Origin: Undibacterium sp.
Lineage (GTDB): Bacteria > Pseudomonadota > Gammaproteobacteria > Burkholderiales > Burkholderiaceae_D
Length of the DNA: 40,564 nt
Direction: 5' to 3'
NCBI RefSeq assembly: GCF_030651495.1
Contig: NZ_JAUSFI010000011.1
Location: 1-40,564, forward strand
Positions 15,135 through 25,663 of the stretch are shown piece after piece. Position 1 is the first letter of the stretch, and each line of letters starts with the position of its first letter. Both the position numbers and the translations under genes were made by a program. The notes below the pieces were generated by a model. That model was given only the letters and a program-made list of their open reading frames with translations, was not told where the DNA came from and ran no database searches.

Positions 15135-16679
15135 TTACCTGATACGGCTGCGCTTCTCCCATTTGCAGTCCTGGGTACTCAATACCGTATTATTTTGATC
15201 GACAGTTTCCAGGTACACGTCAAACCCCCAAAGTCGCGCCACGTGCTTGAGCATATCATTGGTCTGGACGTTCAGCGGTCGGCGCAGGTACTGGTTGTGT
15301 CTGAGCGTAAGCGCCCTATCCCCGTGCATGTCGACTGACCACACCTGAATATTCGGTTCACGGTTACCCAAATTGTATTGCCCCGCCAGTTGCTGGCGTA
15401 ACGCCTGATAGCCACTTTCATCATGAATCGCTGAAATACTCAGTTGCTCTTTGCTATCGTCATCTAACACCGAAAAAAAGTGAAAGTCACGTATCAGCTT
15501 GGGTGATAAAAACTGGGCAATAAAGCTTTCATCTTTAAAATTTCGCATGGCAAAGTTTAAGGTCTTTAGCCAATCACCGCCCGCAATATCGGGAAACCAG
15601 GCACGATCTTCCTCGGTAGGGTTTTCACAAATGCGGCGGATGTCACGCATCATCGCAAACCCCAGCGCATACGGGTTAATGCCACTAAAGTTCCGGCTGC
15701 TGACAGGAGGCTGAAACACGACATTGGTATGGCTTTGCAAGAACTCCATCATAAAGCCATCACCAACGATACCTTCTTCATACAACTGATACAAAATCGT
15801 GTAATGCCAGAACGTCGCCCACCCTTCGTTCATCACCTGAGTCTGTCGTTGCGGATAAAAATACTGTGAAATTTTTCGCGTAATACGCACTAATTCACGT
15901 TGCCAAGGTTCCAGCAAGGGAGAATACTTTTCAATGAAATACAAGAGATTTTCTTGCGGCTCTGTTGGAAATCGATGCGCCGCCTGATTGATCGCGGCAT
16001 CATCCCGACGTGGCAAGGTACGCCACAAGTCATTGACCTGTGACTGCAGATAGCGCTCACGCTCCGCCTGTTTTTCACGTTCTTCTGCTAGCGACAATTT
16101 GGTTGGGCGCTTATAGCGATCGACACCATAATTTTGCAACGCATGACAAGAGTCGAGCAACAGCTCTACCGCTTCAATACCATGGCGCTGTTCACATTCA
16201 CTGACGTATTTTTTAGCAAAAACCATATAGTCGATGATGGCATCGGCATCGGTCCAGGTCCGAAACAGGTAATTTCCCTTGAAAAAAGAATTGTGTCCGT
16301 AAGCGGCATGCGCAATGACCAGCGCCTGCATGGTCAGGCTATTTTCTTCCATCAAATACGCAATGCAAGGATTGGAATTGATCACGATTTCATACGCCAG
16401 ACCCATCTGCCCGCGCTTATAACTTTTCTCGGTCGAAACAAAATGCTTGCCGAATGACCAGTGATGGTACGACACCGGCATGCCGACCGATGCGTAGGCA
16501 TCCATCATCTGCTCGGCGGTGATGATCTCCAGTTGATTGGGGTAAGTATCGAGTCCAAAATTTTGCGCAACACGACGAATTTCTTCATGTGCCTGCTCAA
16601 TCAATTCAAAAGTCCACTCGGATTGCTCGGGCAACCTGCGGGGATTTTTGTCTTTTTCCATGTTTTGCGTGCTGTTCAT
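15135..16679 (-). CDS. spoVR: SpoVR/YcgB family protein
   Basis: 514 aa, close to E. coli YcgB (510 aa). The sequence has the family's typical opening (WTFELIEQAHEEIRRVAQNF), the MNEGWATFWHYTILYQLYEE stretch, and NPYALGFAMMRDI. Its biochemical role is unknown. In Bacillus the homologue affects spore cortex formation; in Gram-negatives it is part of a stress/stationary-phase cluster with YeaG/PrkA and YeaH, as here. I chose the ATG at 16679 because GAGGTG lies about four bases upstream; an ATG at 16691 overlaps the yeaH stop but lacks a ribosome-binding site. It is the last gene of the prkA-yeaH-spoVR group. Confidence 0.92.
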   Translation of the reverse strand: MNSTQNMEKDKNPRRLPEQSEWTFELIEQAHEEIRRVAQNFGLDTYPNQLEIITAEQMMDAYASVGMPVSYHHWSFGKHFVSTEKSYKRGQMGLAYEIVINSNPCIAYLMEENSLTMQALVIAHAAYGHNSFFKGNYLFRTWTDADAIIDYMVFAKKYVSECEQRHGIEAVELLLDSCHALQNYGVDRYKRPTKLSLAEEREKQAERERYLQSQVNDLWRTLPRRDDAAINQAAHRFPTEPQENLLYFIEKYSPLLEPWQRELVRITRKISQYFYPQRQTQVMNEGWATFWHYTILYQLYEEGIVGDGFMMEFLQSHTNVVFQPPVSSRNFSGINPYALGFAMMRDIRRICENPTEEDRAWFPDIAGGDWLKTLNFAMRNFKDESFIAQFLSPKLIRDFHFFSVLDDDSKEQLSISAIHDESGYQALRQQLAGQYNLGNREPNIQVWSVDMHGDRALTLRHNQYLRRPLNVQTNDMLKHVARLWGFDVYLETVDQNNTVLSTQDCKWEKRSRIR

Positions 16680-16687
16680 GGCACACC

Positions 16688-17956
16688 TCATTTGGCTTGT
16701 TTCTTGAATAACTCTCTAAATACAGGATAAATATCTGCAGGGGTCTTAATTCTTTGCATTGCAAAGTGGGCATGATGCGCTAACACTTGGCTATATTCTT
16801 CCCATAAATTTTGTGGTTCTCCTTCAGTGATTTCGACGTAGGCATAATATTGAACCAGCGGCAAAATGGTATTGTCCAACAACTGTCGGCACGCGACTGA
16901 ATCGTTGTCCCAATTATCACCATCAGAGGCTTGTGCTACATAGACGTTCCAGTCCGTACTCGCGTAACGTTCCTGAATGATTTTAGTCAGCAAATGCAGC
17001 GCTGAAGAGACGATCGTCCCACCGGACTCACGCGAGTGAAAAAAGTCATTTTCATCCACTTCGGAAGCAGCGGTGTGATGACGAATGAAGACTACATCAA
17101 TCTTGTCATAGGCCTTGGTCAGAAACAGATACAACAAAATAAAGAAACGTTTGGCAATATCTTTTTTTTGCTCATCCATGGAGCCGGACACATCCAACAA
17201 ACAAAACATCACCGCTTTAGTGGACGGTTTGGGGACTTTGATACGATTACTGTAACGCAGATCAAATGGATCAATGAAAGGAATCGCCAGCAAGCGCGTG
17301 CGTAGATGATGTATTTCCTGTTTCAACGCAAGAATACGTGGATCGCTCATATCAATGACAGAACCCAACAATTCCGCCATTTCCAACTCCGCGTCTTTGA
17401 GCCGCCGCGTCGCTTTAGCGCCAACGGCAATACGCCGGCCAAGTGCGCCACGTAAAGAACGCAGCACATGCAAACTCGATGCGGTACCAGACGTTGTGTA
17501 ACCAGCCCGCTGGCTTTTAAAATCGGTGGTAGAAGCGAGTTGTGTCTTGACCAAATTCGGCAATTCGAGATCTTCAAAAAAATAATTAAGGAACTCTTCG
17601 CGGCTGATCTGAAAGCCAAAATCATCCTCGTTCATCTCATCACTATTACCCGCTTGCCCCTTCCCCGAGCCTGCACCGCCCTTAGGCCTTTCTACCTGAT
17701 CCCCCTTGAGATATTCTTGATTTCCAGGTTGGACAGTTTCCCAAACTCCACCATGTGCATGTCCAAAAGTCGGTTCATTGACATCCTTGACCGGTATCGA
17801 AATTTTCTCCCCACTTTCGATATCGGTAATCGACCGTCCCTTGATGGCACGCGCAACGGCCGCCCTGATCTGATCCTTATATCGACGCAAGAAGCGTTCG
17901 CGATTGGGAGCAGATTTATTTTTACCTTGAACTCGCCTATCAATTAGATAAACCAA
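16688..17956 (-). CDS. yeaH: YeaH/YhbH family protein (DUF444)
   Basis: 422 aa (E. coli YeaH 427). The N-terminus begins with the typical YLIDRRVQGKNKSAPNRERF. A von Willebrand A-like core carries the metal-binding DVSGSMDE in the second half, and a Gly/Lys-rich linker follows IPVKDVNEP and precedes it. The protein is encoded directly with the AAA+ protein PrkA, a pairing like the MoxR-VWA pairs, so a complex is a reasonable inference. The gene lies 66 bp downstream of prkA and its stop overlaps the reading frame leading to spoVR. Function in stress adaptation is family knowledge; a substrate is not known. Confidence 0.92.
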   Translation of the reverse strand: MVYLIDRRVQGKNKSAPNRERFLRRYKDQIRAAVARAIKGRSITDIESGEKISIPVKDVNEPTFGHAHGGVWETVQPGNQEYLKGDQVERPKGGAGSGKGQAGNSDEMNEDDFGFQISREEFLNYFFEDLELPNLVKTQLASTTDFKSQRAGYTTSGTASSLHVLRSLRGALGRRIAVGAKATRRLKDAELEMAELLGSVIDMSDPRILALKQEIHHLRTRLLAIPFIDPFDLRYSNRIKVPKPSTKAVMFCLLDVSGSMDEQKKDIAKRFFILLYLFLTKAYDKIDVVFIRHHTAASEVDENDFFHSRESGGTIVSSALHLLTKIIQERYASTDWNVYVAQASDGDNWDNDSVACRQLLDNTILPLVQYYAYVEITEGEPQNLWEEYSQVLAHHAHFAMQRIKTPADIYPVFRELFKKQAK

Positions 17957-18022
17957 AATGATTTCCCTTTCAAAATTGGCGCGAACTCTTTTACCTGCAA
18001 TAGCAACAGGCGCGGCACCAAA

Positions 18023-19945
18023 TCAGGATGATTTTCTGACTCGCAAATACCATTCGCACAATAACCGAACCTGTTTCGCGGTATACCCTTTGGCGACCAT
18101 CCGATCGACAAACTCCTGATGTTTATTGACGTCATCAACACTAGCCTTGGCATTGAAAGAAATGACCGGCAATAATTCCTCAGTATTTGAGAACATTTTT
18201 TTCTCAATCACCGTGCGCAATTTTTCGTAACTAGTCCAGGTAGGATTTTTTCCTGCATTCTGTGCTCGCGCACGCAATACAAAATTGACGATCTCATTGC
18301 GAAAATCTTTAGGATTGGAAATACCGGCAGGTTTTTCTATCTTTTCCAATTCATTATTCAACGCATCTCGATCAAAACTCTCGCCCGTGTCAGGGTCACG
18401 AAACTCTTGGTCTTGTATCCAGAAATCAGCAAAAGTGACATACCGATCAAAAATATTCTGTCCATACTCTGAATAGCTTTCCAGATACGCTGTCTGAATT
18501 TCTTTACCGATAAATTCAGCGTAACGTTGTGCCAGATATTCCTTGATATAGGAAAAATACTTTTGTTCAAGCTCCGGTGGGAATTGCTCACGTTCAATCT
18601 GTTGTTCAAGCACATACAGCAGATGTACCGGATTGGCCGCCACTTCGGTATTATCAAAATTAAACACCTTAGACAATATTTTGAATGCAAAGCGGGTAGA
18701 AAGCCCATTCATGCCCTCATCGACACCCGCATAGTCAGCATATTCTTGACGTGATTTTGCTTTGGGATCGGTATCCTTTAGATTCTCGCCATCGTAGACC
18801 AGCATTTTGCTGTAAATGCTGGAATTTTCCGGCTCCTTCAAACGAGAAAGTACGGCAAACTGCGACATCATTTTCAACGTACCGGGAGCACAGGGAGCAT
18901 CTACCAATGATGAAGTACGAACCAGTTTTTCATAAATTTTTATTTCATCTGAAACGCGCAGGCAATACGGAACTTTGACGATGTAAATTCGGTCAAGAAA
19001 AGCTTCGTTATTTTTGTTGTTTTTAAAGGTCTTCCATTCAGACTCATTTGAGTGCGCCAGAATAATTCCATCAAATGGAATCGCACCAAAACCTTCCGTC
19101 CCCTTGAAATTACCCTCCTGAGTAGCAGTCAGTAAGGGATGTAAAACCTTGATCGGGGCCTTGAACATTTCGACAAATTCCATCAAGCCCTGATTCGCCA
19201 GGCAGAGTCCACCGGAAAAACTGTAAGCATCTGGATCATCCTGACCGTAGTCTTCTAACTTGCGAATGTCGACCTTACCAACAAGAGAGGAAATATCTTG
19301 ATTATTTTCATCGCCAGGTTCAGTTTTAGAAACCGCTACCTGTTTCAATACGGAAGGATAGCGCCTGACCACGCGGAACTGATTGATATCACCATTAAAT
19401 TCATGCAGCCGCTTGACCGCCCAAGGGCTGGGGATGCCACGCAGATAGCGTCTGGGGATGCCGAAATCTTCTTCAAGAATGGCACCATCTTCCTCTTCGC
19501 TAAATAACCCGAGAGGCGATTCATTGATGGGTGAACCTTTGATGCAATAAAACGGAATTTTCTCCATCAAATATTTGAGCCGCTCCGCAATAGAGGACTT
19601 CCCTCCGCCAACCGGCCCCAATAAGTAGAGTATCTGCTTACGCTCCTCCAAGCCTTGTGCGGCATGACGGAAATAGGAGACCACCTGCTCAATGACTTCT
19701 TCCATGCCATAAAACTCACGAAAAGCAGGGTAAATTTTAATGATTTTATTGGAAAAAATGCGTGATAGCCGAGAATCGTGGCGAGTATCGATTTGCTCTG
19801 GCTCACCTATCGCCGCCAACATACGTTCTGCTGCGGTAGCATAAGCAAGCGGGTCTTTTTTACACAACTCTAGGAACTCCGATAACGAGTATTCCTCTTC
19901 ACGAGTCCGTTCATAACGTGCTGCGTAATTGTCAAAGATTTTCAT
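18023..19945 (-). CDS. prkA: PrkA/YeaG AAA+ protein kinase
   Basis: 640 aa (E. coli YeaG 644). Walker A GPVGGGKS lies at residues 110-117 in an AAA domain. The C-terminal part carries the PrkA-specific region (EYLAQRYAEFIGKEIQTAYL and NEIVNFVLRARAQNAGKNP). PrkA is called a serine kinase; a protease activity has also been proposed for the Bacillus protein. It is used in starvation and stress responses. AAAGGAGATCAG precedes the ATG at 19945, a strong ribosome-binding site. It is the first gene of the cluster, and 359 bp of AT-rich DNA upstream should hold its promoter. Confidence 0.94.
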   Translation of the reverse strand: MKIFDNYAARYERTREEEYSLSEFLELCKKDPLAYATAAERMLAAIGEPEQIDTRHDSRLSRIFSNKIIKIYPAFREFYGMEEVIEQVVSYFRHAAQGLEERKQILYLLGPVGGGKSSIAERLKYLMEKIPFYCIKGSPINESPLGLFSEEEDGAILEEDFGIPRRYLRGIPSPWAVKRLHEFNGDINQFRVVRRYPSVLKQVAVSKTEPGDENNQDISSLVGKVDIRKLEDYGQDDPDAYSFSGGLCLANQGLMEFVEMFKAPIKVLHPLLTATQEGNFKGTEGFGAIPFDGIILAHSNESEWKTFKNNKNNEAFLDRIYIVKVPYCLRVSDEIKIYEKLVRTSSLVDAPCAPGTLKMMSQFAVLSRLKEPENSSIYSKMLVYDGENLKDTDPKAKSRQEYADYAGVDEGMNGLSTRFAFKILSKVFNFDNTEVAANPVHLLYVLEQQIEREQFPPELEQKYFSYIKEYLAQRYAEFIGKEIQTAYLESYSEYGQNIFDRYVTFADFWIQDQEFRDPDTGESFDRDALNNELEKIEKPAGISNPKDFRNEIVNFVLRARAQNAGKNPTWTSYEKLRTVIEKKMFSNTEELLPVISFNAKASVDDVNKHQEFVDRMVAKGYTAKQVRLLCEWYLRVRKSS

Positions 19946-20304
19946 CCTGATCTCCTTTGATAGCGATAATCAAAACCACATGCCAAAACGATTGTGCACA
20001 TGCTGGAAAAATCAATCTATTCCTGCACGTTACGATTTTAGTGTAGGTTATTTTTAGAAAGAAAGGGGACGATTTTTTAAAAAAATTTGCTCTACGAATA
20101 TATTAAAAATTTAATGCGTAAATCTTTTTAGCCTACATTTTTCATCTTGCACCGTTTCCCTACTACACGAGTCATCATAAGTATGCGTTCCATTTTTTTG
20201 CGTGCGACAGGTAACATGCTGGTGAGGATGTTACTTTCTGTGCAATCTAAAATATTTGTTTTTTTTAATTCCCTCGTTACCGTATGCTTCAGATACGTAC
20301 ACAT
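19946..20304. other. AT-rich intergenic region upstream of prkA
   Basis: 359 bp with no supported gene. It has long A/T runs (20085-20110) and a hairpin with arms GTAACAT (20211-20217) and ATGTTAC (20228-20234). It should contain the prkA promoter. A TTGGCATG element on the minus strand near 19980 recalls a sigma-54 -24 box, but the -12 element is off by one base, so I do not call it. The 3' side may hold the cysM terminator, but no clear stem with a T-tract is seen. Confidence 0.6.
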
Positions 20305-21207
20305 TTAAGCTGGAAACACCCCAGTGGACAAATACCGGTCGCCACGATCACATACAATAAATACTATCGTGGCATTTTCTACCGTCTGAGCAATCCGTAA
20401 AGCTATCTCACAGGCACCAGCTGCTGAAATTCCGCAAAAAATGCCCTCTTCGACGGCCATCCTTCTCGCCATATGTTCAGCATCGGACTGACTTACTGAC
20501 TCGATCTGATCGATTCGCGACTTATCATAAATTTTAGGTAAATATGCTTCTGGCCATTTCCGAATGCCTGGAATTTGAGAGCCTTCTTCAGGCTGAGCTC
20601 CAATAATTTGTATCCCTGGATTTTTTTCTTTTAGATATGCAGAGACTCCCATAATCGTTCCGGTAGTACCCATTGCACTGATGAAATGCGTTACTTGCCC
20701 ATTGGTGTCACGCCAGATTTCTGGCCCTGTTGTTTCGTAATGAGCAAGCGTGTTATCTGGATTGGCAAACTGATCGAGTATGGTTCCCCTACCCTCTTTC
20801 TGCATTTGTTCTGCCAAATCTCTGGCGTACTCCATACCACCTGTCTTCGGCGTTAAGATGAGCTGTGCACCATAAGCGGCCATACTCTGACGACGCTCTA
20901 TGCTCAGATTTTCTGGCATCAGGAGCACCATTTTATACCCTCGCATCGCGGCGGCCATTGCCAGTGCAATACCAGTATTACCGCTAGTCGCCTCAATCAG
21001 CGTATCGCCAGGTTTGATGCGCCCTCGCTCCTCCGCTCGTTTGATCATTGACAACGCTGGCCTGTCCTTTACCGAACCGGCAGGATTATTGCCTTCCAGT
21101 TTACCTAAAATAATGTTATTTTTGCGTTTGGCATCGTCTCCTGGCAGGCGTTGCAACATAACAAGGGGGGTATTTCCTATCGTGTCTTCGATGGTGAGAT
21201 AAGGCAT
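20305..21207 (-). CDS. cysM: Cysteine synthase B (O-acetylserine sulfhydrylase B)
   Basis: 300 aa. It is PLP-dependent and makes cysteine from O-acetylserine and sulfide or thiosulfate. The PLP lysine is Lys47 in NPAGSVKDRP; the substrate loop TSGNTGIALA and the phosphate-binding GTTGTIMG are present. The CysM-type stretch SIERRQSMAAYGAQ separates it from CysK. Length is normal (E. coli CysM 303). It appears as a single gene between prkA and the ComEA-like gene, with about 160 bp upstream. Confidence 0.92.
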   Translation of the reverse strand: MPYLTIEDTIGNTPLVMLQRLPGDDAKRKNNIILGKLEGNNPAGSVKDRPALSMIKRAEERGRIKPGDTLIEATSGNTGIALAMAAAMRGYKMVLLMPENLSIERRQSMAAYGAQLILTPKTGGMEYARDLAEQMQKEGRGTILDQFANPDNTLAHYETTGPEIWRDTNGQVTHFISAMGTTGTIMGVSAYLKEKNPGIQIIGAQPEEGSQIPGIRKWPEAYLPKIYDKSRIDQIESVSQSDAEHMARRMAVEEGIFCGISAAGACEIALRIAQTVENATIVFIVCDRGDRYLSTGVFPA

Positions 21208-21308
21208 ATGGCTTTAGAAAAATGAGGAACAAAGCATCATTCTAAACGCTGTCGTACGATCATGCTTGATTGCTATTGCTGCAATCCTTGATCATAATTA
21301 ATTTACCC

Positions 21309-21343
21309 AAAAAAAAATCCCCTCATGTGATGCATGAAGGGAT
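21309..21343 (-). terminator. Intrinsic terminator downstream of the ComEA-like gene
   Basis: On the minus strand, ATCCCTTCATG pairs with CATGAGGGGAT around the loop CATCA (21317-21343), with one G-U pair. Nine T residues follow directly (21309-21317). It begins 24 bp after the stop at 21367. Confidence 0.92.
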
Positions 21344-21366
21344 CTTGCAAACTAAATCAGCAAAAC

Positions 21367-21768
21367 TTACTTGGAGGACGCAGGCGCTTTAACAGCTGCC
21401 GATGATGCCGAAACTGGAGAAACTGCTGGTACAGGAGCAGAAGCCACCGCTTTAGTCGATACTTTTGCTGATCCAGGTGCTTTTGTTACTACGCCTGGTT
21501 TCGTCTGTCCATTGACAGTCAAGCCAGCCTCAGACAATTTAACGGCACTTTTCTCGCCAACACCTTTGACGCGTTTTTCAAAATCAGTCCAGTCTTTGAA
21601 ATTACCGCCTTTGCTACGCTCTTCAATAATCGCTTTGGATTTTGCCGGACCGATTCCCTTAATGCCATCCAGAGCCGCTTGATCACCCTTATTGACATCA
21701 ACATCTGCAAATGCAAAACCCATAGTAGCGACTAGAGTGACGACTGCTAACAATAATTTTTTAAACAT
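21367..21768 (-). CDS. ComEA-like helix-hairpin-helix protein, exported
   Basis: 133 aa. It has a signal peptide (MFKKLLLAVVTLVATMGFAFA). The mature part opens with DVNKGDQAALDGIKGIGPAK, the ComEA-type helix-hairpin-helix with its two 'GIG/GVG' turns (about residues 22-83). A low-complexity Ala/Val/Pro/Ser tail follows. Family members bind DNA without sequence preference in the periplasm, and ComEA is used in DNA uptake. A role in competence here is an inference, since no other com gene is nearby. A ribosome-binding site GGAG precedes the start, and a clear terminator follows. Confidence 0.85.
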   Translation of the reverse strand: MFKKLLLAVVTLVATMGFAFADVDVNKGDQAALDGIKGIGPAKSKAIIEERSKGGNFKDWTDFEKRVKGVGEKSAVKLSEAGLTVNGQTKPGVVTKAPGSAKVSTKAVASAPVPAVSPVSASSAAVKAPASSK

Positions 21769-21979
21769 GTGAATTACTCCGAGGTGGTTAATTTTAATTA
21801 CATTGATTGATGTATCGTTTACTACTTATAGTCACTACTTCCAACAGAACGCGGTGCCATGCTTCGCCGTTTTGGCAATAACGCAAAACTCGACACCAAT
21901 TATCATTCTACTATCAATAACGAATAGCATTGAACGCGGTTGACAATAAAAAGTAAATTAGTTAAAAATTAATATTCAT

Positions 21980-22921
21980 TCACAATTCTGGAAATAATTC
22001 GCCTCTTGATACGGTTGCGGTTCCGAGCTTTCCGACCACAATCCCACCTGCCCGATTTGCAATCGACACGGCATCACGCATAGACTTGCCTTCTGCCAAC
22101 ATTGTTGCCATAGCAGCGATCACCGTATCACCGGCACCAGAGACATCGTACACTTCGCGTGCCATCGCTGGCACATGAGTTACTTCAGCCTCGGTATAAA
22201 GTGTCATTCCCTCTTCAGACCGGGTTAACAGCAGCGCTTGCAGATCAAGCTTTTGTCGTAATGCCTGCGCTTTTTCAGTCAATTCAGCTTCGCTTTCCCA
22301 GTCCCCAATAATTTGTCTCATTTCAGACTTATTTGGCGTCAGCATAGTCGCCCCGGCATAGCGCGAAAAATCACTTCCTTTGGGATCAACCAAAACCAAT
22401 TTTCCGGCCTGCCTGGCCGCTGCAATCATCGTTGCTACATTCACTAGACTGCCCTTGGCATAATCGGACAATACAATCACATCATAATCAGCAATCAAGG
22501 CATTAAAACGCGTCAGTTTGTCTTGCAAAACGGTAGCGGTTGGTTTTTCCTCGAAATCGATGCGTAATAATTGCTGCTGCCGACCTATCACTCTCAATTT
22601 AATGATAGTGGAAATGGCCGAATCGCGATTGAGGTAACTTTGAATTCCCGATTCCTGCAATAAATCTTCAACACTATCACCCGCTTCATCCTGCCCTATC
22701 ACCCCCAGCAAACCCGCTTGCATACCAAGCGCTACCGCGTTGCGAGCCACATTGGCAGCACCGCCCAGACGCTCTTCACGCTTCTGCACCCTGACGATGG
22801 GTACAGGTGCCTCGGGCGAAATGCGATTAACTTCACCGAACCAGTAGCGGTCGAGCATCACATCGCCCACCACTAGCATCCGTTTAGCCTGAGCTTGGTT
22901 TAATTGTGTAAGCATGTTCAA
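21980..22921 (-). CDS. hldA: D-glycero-beta-D-manno-heptose-7-phosphate kinase
   Basis: 313 aa, a PfkB-family sugar kinase equal to the first domain of HldE (RfaE1). It phosphorylates heptose-7-phosphate at C1 to make the ADP-heptose precursor of the LPS core. Visible features are [21 protein letters not shown] at the N-terminus and the PfkB signature DVSGAGDTV near the C-terminus with its catalytic Asp. The adenylyltransferase domain of HldE is absent, as usual in organisms with a separate rfaE2. The ATG overlaps the ugd stop (ATGA). A 211-bp gap without an evident terminator follows before comEA-like. Confidence 0.9.
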   Translation of the reverse strand: MNMLTQLNQAQAKRMLVVGDVMLDRYWFGEVNRISPEAPVPIVRVQKREERLGGAANVARNAVALGMQAGLLGVIGQDEAGDSVEDLLQESGIQSYLNRDSAISTIIKLRVIGRQQQLLRIDFEEKPTATVLQDKLTRFNALIADYDVIVLSDYAKGSLVNVATMIAAARQAGKLVLVDPKGSDFSRYAGATMLTPNKSEMRQIIGDWESEAELTEKAQALRQKLDLQALLLTRSEEGMTLYTEAEVTHVPAMAREVYDVSGAGDTVIAAMATMLAEGKSMRDAVSIANRAGGIVVGKLGTATVSRGELFPEL

Positions 22922-24291
22922 TTGCGCGTCAAAACAGAACGGCCGATACCGTGATACTCAACACCGAGTTCGATCATAACAGTGGGTTCAAACAAGTTAC
23001 GCCCATCAAAAATAACAGCTTGATTCAATCTAGATTTCACCTGATCAAAATCCGGACTGCGAAATGCCTTCCACTCCGTGACGATTGCTAGCGCATCAGC
23101 ACAATCTAGCGCCTCCATCGGATCGGCAGCATAGCGAATTTTTTCCAACAATTCTGGTCTATCGGCAAAATCCAGCGCAAGCACCCGTTCAGCTTCCTGC
23201 ATGGAAACCGGATCATACACAGCGACACTTGCTCCTGCACGCAATAGCTCACTTAGGAGTACGCGCGACGATGCTGCACGCATATCGTCGGTATTCGGTT
23301 TGAATGCTAAGCCCCAAATGGCAAAATGCTTGCCACTGAGATCAGATCCAAAACGGTTCATGATTTTTTGACCCAGCACCTGCTTCTGCTTGGCATTGAC
23401 GGCTTCAACTGCATGCAGAATCAATAAATCTTGACCATAGTCTTGTGCCGTGCGCTCCAGCGCCTGTACATCTTTAGGAAAGCAGGAGCCTCCATAACCA
23501 CAGCCTGCATACAAAAAGCTGTGGCCGATACGTGGATCTGAACCAATACCATGCCGCACTGCCTCGATATCGACGCCAACCTTATCGGCCAGATTAGCCA
23601 ATTCATTCATAAACGAAATCCGTGTCGCCAGCATCGCATTCGCCGCATATTTGGTGAACTCGGCCGAGCGTACATCCATCCAATGTGTGCGCTCGTGATT
23701 GCGATTAAATGGCGTATACAATTTTTTCATCTGGGCTCTGGCAACATTTCCAGCCGGGCTATCGTCGCAACCGATGACGATACGATCCGGACGCATGAAA
23801 TCCTCAACCGCCGCACCTTCTTTCAAAAACTCGGGATTCGATACGACTGAGAAAGTGGCCGCCACATCACGTAACGCCAGTTCATCTTGCACCGCCAATG
23901 CGACCCTATCCGCAGTACCAACAGGAACCGTCGACTTGTCTACGATGACTTTGAACCCGGTCATGTATTTGCCAATATTGCGCGCTGCTGCCAACACGTA
24001 TTGCAAATCGGCTGAACCGTCCTCATCGGGCGGGGTACCTACCGCGATAAACTGCACATCGCCATGGGCTACGCTAGCCGCCACATCGGTAGAAAACACC
24101 AGCCGTCCGGCAGCACGGTTACGTGCCACGATTTCTTCCAAGCCAGGCTCGTGGATAGGAATACCACCGTTATTCAACATAGCGATTTTTCTATGATCCA
24201 CATCAAGGCAAAATACATTGTTGCCCAATTCAGCCAGACAGGCGCCGGTAACCAGCCCTACATAACCAGTACCAATAATCGTAATTTTCAT
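22918..24291 (-). CDS. ugd: UDP-glucose 6-dehydrogenase
   Basis: 457 aa. It oxidises UDP-glucose to UDP-glucuronate in two NAD-dependent steps, supplying surface polysaccharide or LPS synthesis. It has an N-terminal Rossmann motif GTGYVG (7-12), the [12 protein letters not shown] segment (151-162), the catalytic Cys270 in [10 protein letters not shown], and the C-terminal [12 protein letters not shown]. All key residues are intact. Its stop overlaps the start of hldA by ATGA, so both should be co-translated. lapB lies upstream with a 67-bp gap, a common envelope-gene context in Burkholderiales. Confidence 0.94.
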   Translation of the reverse strand: MKITIIGTGYVGLVTGACLAELGNNVFCLDVDHRKIAMLNNGGIPIHEPGLEEIVARNRAAGRLVFSTDVAASVAHGDVQFIAVGTPPDEDGSADLQYVLAAARNIGKYMTGFKVIVDKSTVPVGTADRVALAVQDELALRDVAATFSVVSNPEFLKEGAAVEDFMRPDRIVIGCDDSPAGNVARAQMKKLYTPFNRNHERTHWMDVRSAEFTKYAANAMLATRISFMNELANLADKVGVDIEAVRHGIGSDPRIGHSFLYAGCGYGGSCFPKDVQALERTAQDYGQDLLILHAVEAVNAKQKQVLGQKIMNRFGSDLSGKHFAIWGLAFKPNTDDMRAASSRVLLSELLRAGASVAVYDPVSMQEAERVLALDFADRPELLEKIRYAADPMEALDCADALAIVTEWKAFRSPDFDQVKSRLNQAVIFDGRNLFEPTVMIELGVEYHGIGRSVLTRN

Positions 24292-24358
24292 TTCTTAATC
24301 ACACTCAAAGATAAATTTCTACATCGCGTTTTGCAAGCTAAGCAAAACTCAATCCAAC

Positions 24359-25534
24359 TCAATTCATTACGCTTAATTCCTCAGTGCGTCTTGGAGGATA
24401 AGTTTCCCATCGGCTACAACCTGGACATTGCCAGTAAAATTGACGTGCTTTGAAGCCACAATGAGAACATTGATAGCGTGCCAATCTCTGCGCATAGCCA
24501 TGCACCAGATTTTTCACCATGGATAGTTCAGGGCGCACCTCAGGAGGCGCTACCATCAAACGCGCGTCGAGTAACTTATCCAATCCAAGCAGAGTTGGCG
24601 TACGCTTCAGTTCTACGCTGACCAGCTCATTGGCAGCTTCAACGGTATCAAGTTCCAGTGTCGCCTTAAAAACCACTTCCAGTAAGTCAATCGAAGGCGC
24701 CTCTGCAAGGTAACCCTTAAGGAGATTTAAGCCCTCTTGAGGCCTTTCCAGCTTACGATAGCCATCCATTAGGCGCTGTGCCACCAAGGCGACATGCGGC
24801 ACGCTTTGCTGCTCTACACGACGCCATGCCACCAATGCTTTTTCGACCTCTCCGTTGGCAAGCTGAACATCGCCCATCAATATCGCTGCACGCACATTAT
24901 GACGGTCTGCTGCCATTGCTTTATCAAGCATCAGCAGAGCCGCATCGGGATGCGTATGAACCAGTTCATCCTGCGCCATTTCGCAGTAAAACTGAGCAAT
25001 TTCCTTTTGTCTGCCACCGGAGCCAGATTCTTGCAGGGCATGCGCCGCATCAATCGCGCGCGCCCACTCTTTTTCACGCTGGTAAATTTCTAGCAAGGCA
25101 CGTCTTGCCTTTATCGCATATTGTCCGGCAACCAATTGATTAAACGTCTCTTCAGCCCGGTCTAATAACCCAGCCTTCAAATAATCCTGTCCCAACTCAA
25201 ACATCGCCTGTGTTTGCTGCTCAAGCGGCAAATCTGGACGCGACAACAGATTCTGATGGACACGAATCGCGCGTTCGGTTTCACCGCGCCGACGAAACAA
25301 ATTGCCTAGCGCGAAATGTAACTCCACCGCTTCTGGATCGAGTTTAACGATCTCGATAAAAGCATCAATTGCTTTATCATGCTCATCATTGAGCAGGAAA
25401 TTTAAGCCTTTAAAGTATCCTTGCGGCAAACTGCGCGACTCCGTCAACAATTGGCGAATATCTACCCGTGCAGCTATCCAACCTAAAGAAAAAAACAGGG
25501 GAATACCCAACAGCAACCAGATTTCAAATTCCAT
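24359..25534 (-). CDS. lapB: Lipopolysaccharide assembly protein B
   Basis: 391 aa (E. coli LapB/YciM 389). An N-terminal membrane anchor (FEIWLLLGIPLFFSLGWIAA) precedes about nine TPR units on the cytoplasmic side. A C-terminal rubredoxin-like zinc domain carries the two pairs of Cys in CSHCGF and CPGCSRW. LapB helps FtsH degrade LpxC and so limits LPS synthesis. It follows lapA, as in E. coli, but with a 129-bp gap that may hold its own signals. There is no strong ribosome-binding site before the ATG, which sits in an AT-rich stretch. Confidence 0.94.
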   Translation of the reverse strand: MEFEIWLLLGIPLFFSLGWIAARVDIRQLLTESRSLPQGYFKGLNFLLNDEHDKAIDAFIEIVKLDPEAVELHFALGNLFRRRGETERAIRVHQNLLSRPDLPLEQQTQAMFELGQDYLKAGLLDRAEETFNQLVAGQYAIKARRALLEIYQREKEWARAIDAAHALQESGSGGRQKEIAQFYCEMAQDELVHTHPDAALLMLDKAMAADRHNVRAAILMGDVQLANGEVEKALVAWRRVEQQSVPHVALVAQRLMDGYRKLERPQEGLNLLKGYLAEAPSIDLLEVVFKATLELDTVEAANELVSVELKRTPTLLGLDKLLDARLMVAPPEVRPELSMVKNLVHGYAQRLARYQCSHCGFKARQFYWQCPGCSRWETYPPRRTEELSVMN

Positions 25535-25663
25535 TTTTATTGTATTCGCTTATGGGTTTTATTCCATCTCTAAATCATAAATTACCGGGTGGACGATTGC
25601 TGACAATATTGAAAATATTAGTTGAGTCAATCGAGAACCAGCAGCATTCGATTTGAAATGGAA

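Noticed and set aside
19960..20000. Sigma-54 promoter before prkA
   Set aside because: TTGGCATG resembles the -24 box, but the following TTTGA is one base too far and lacks the GC of the -12 box.
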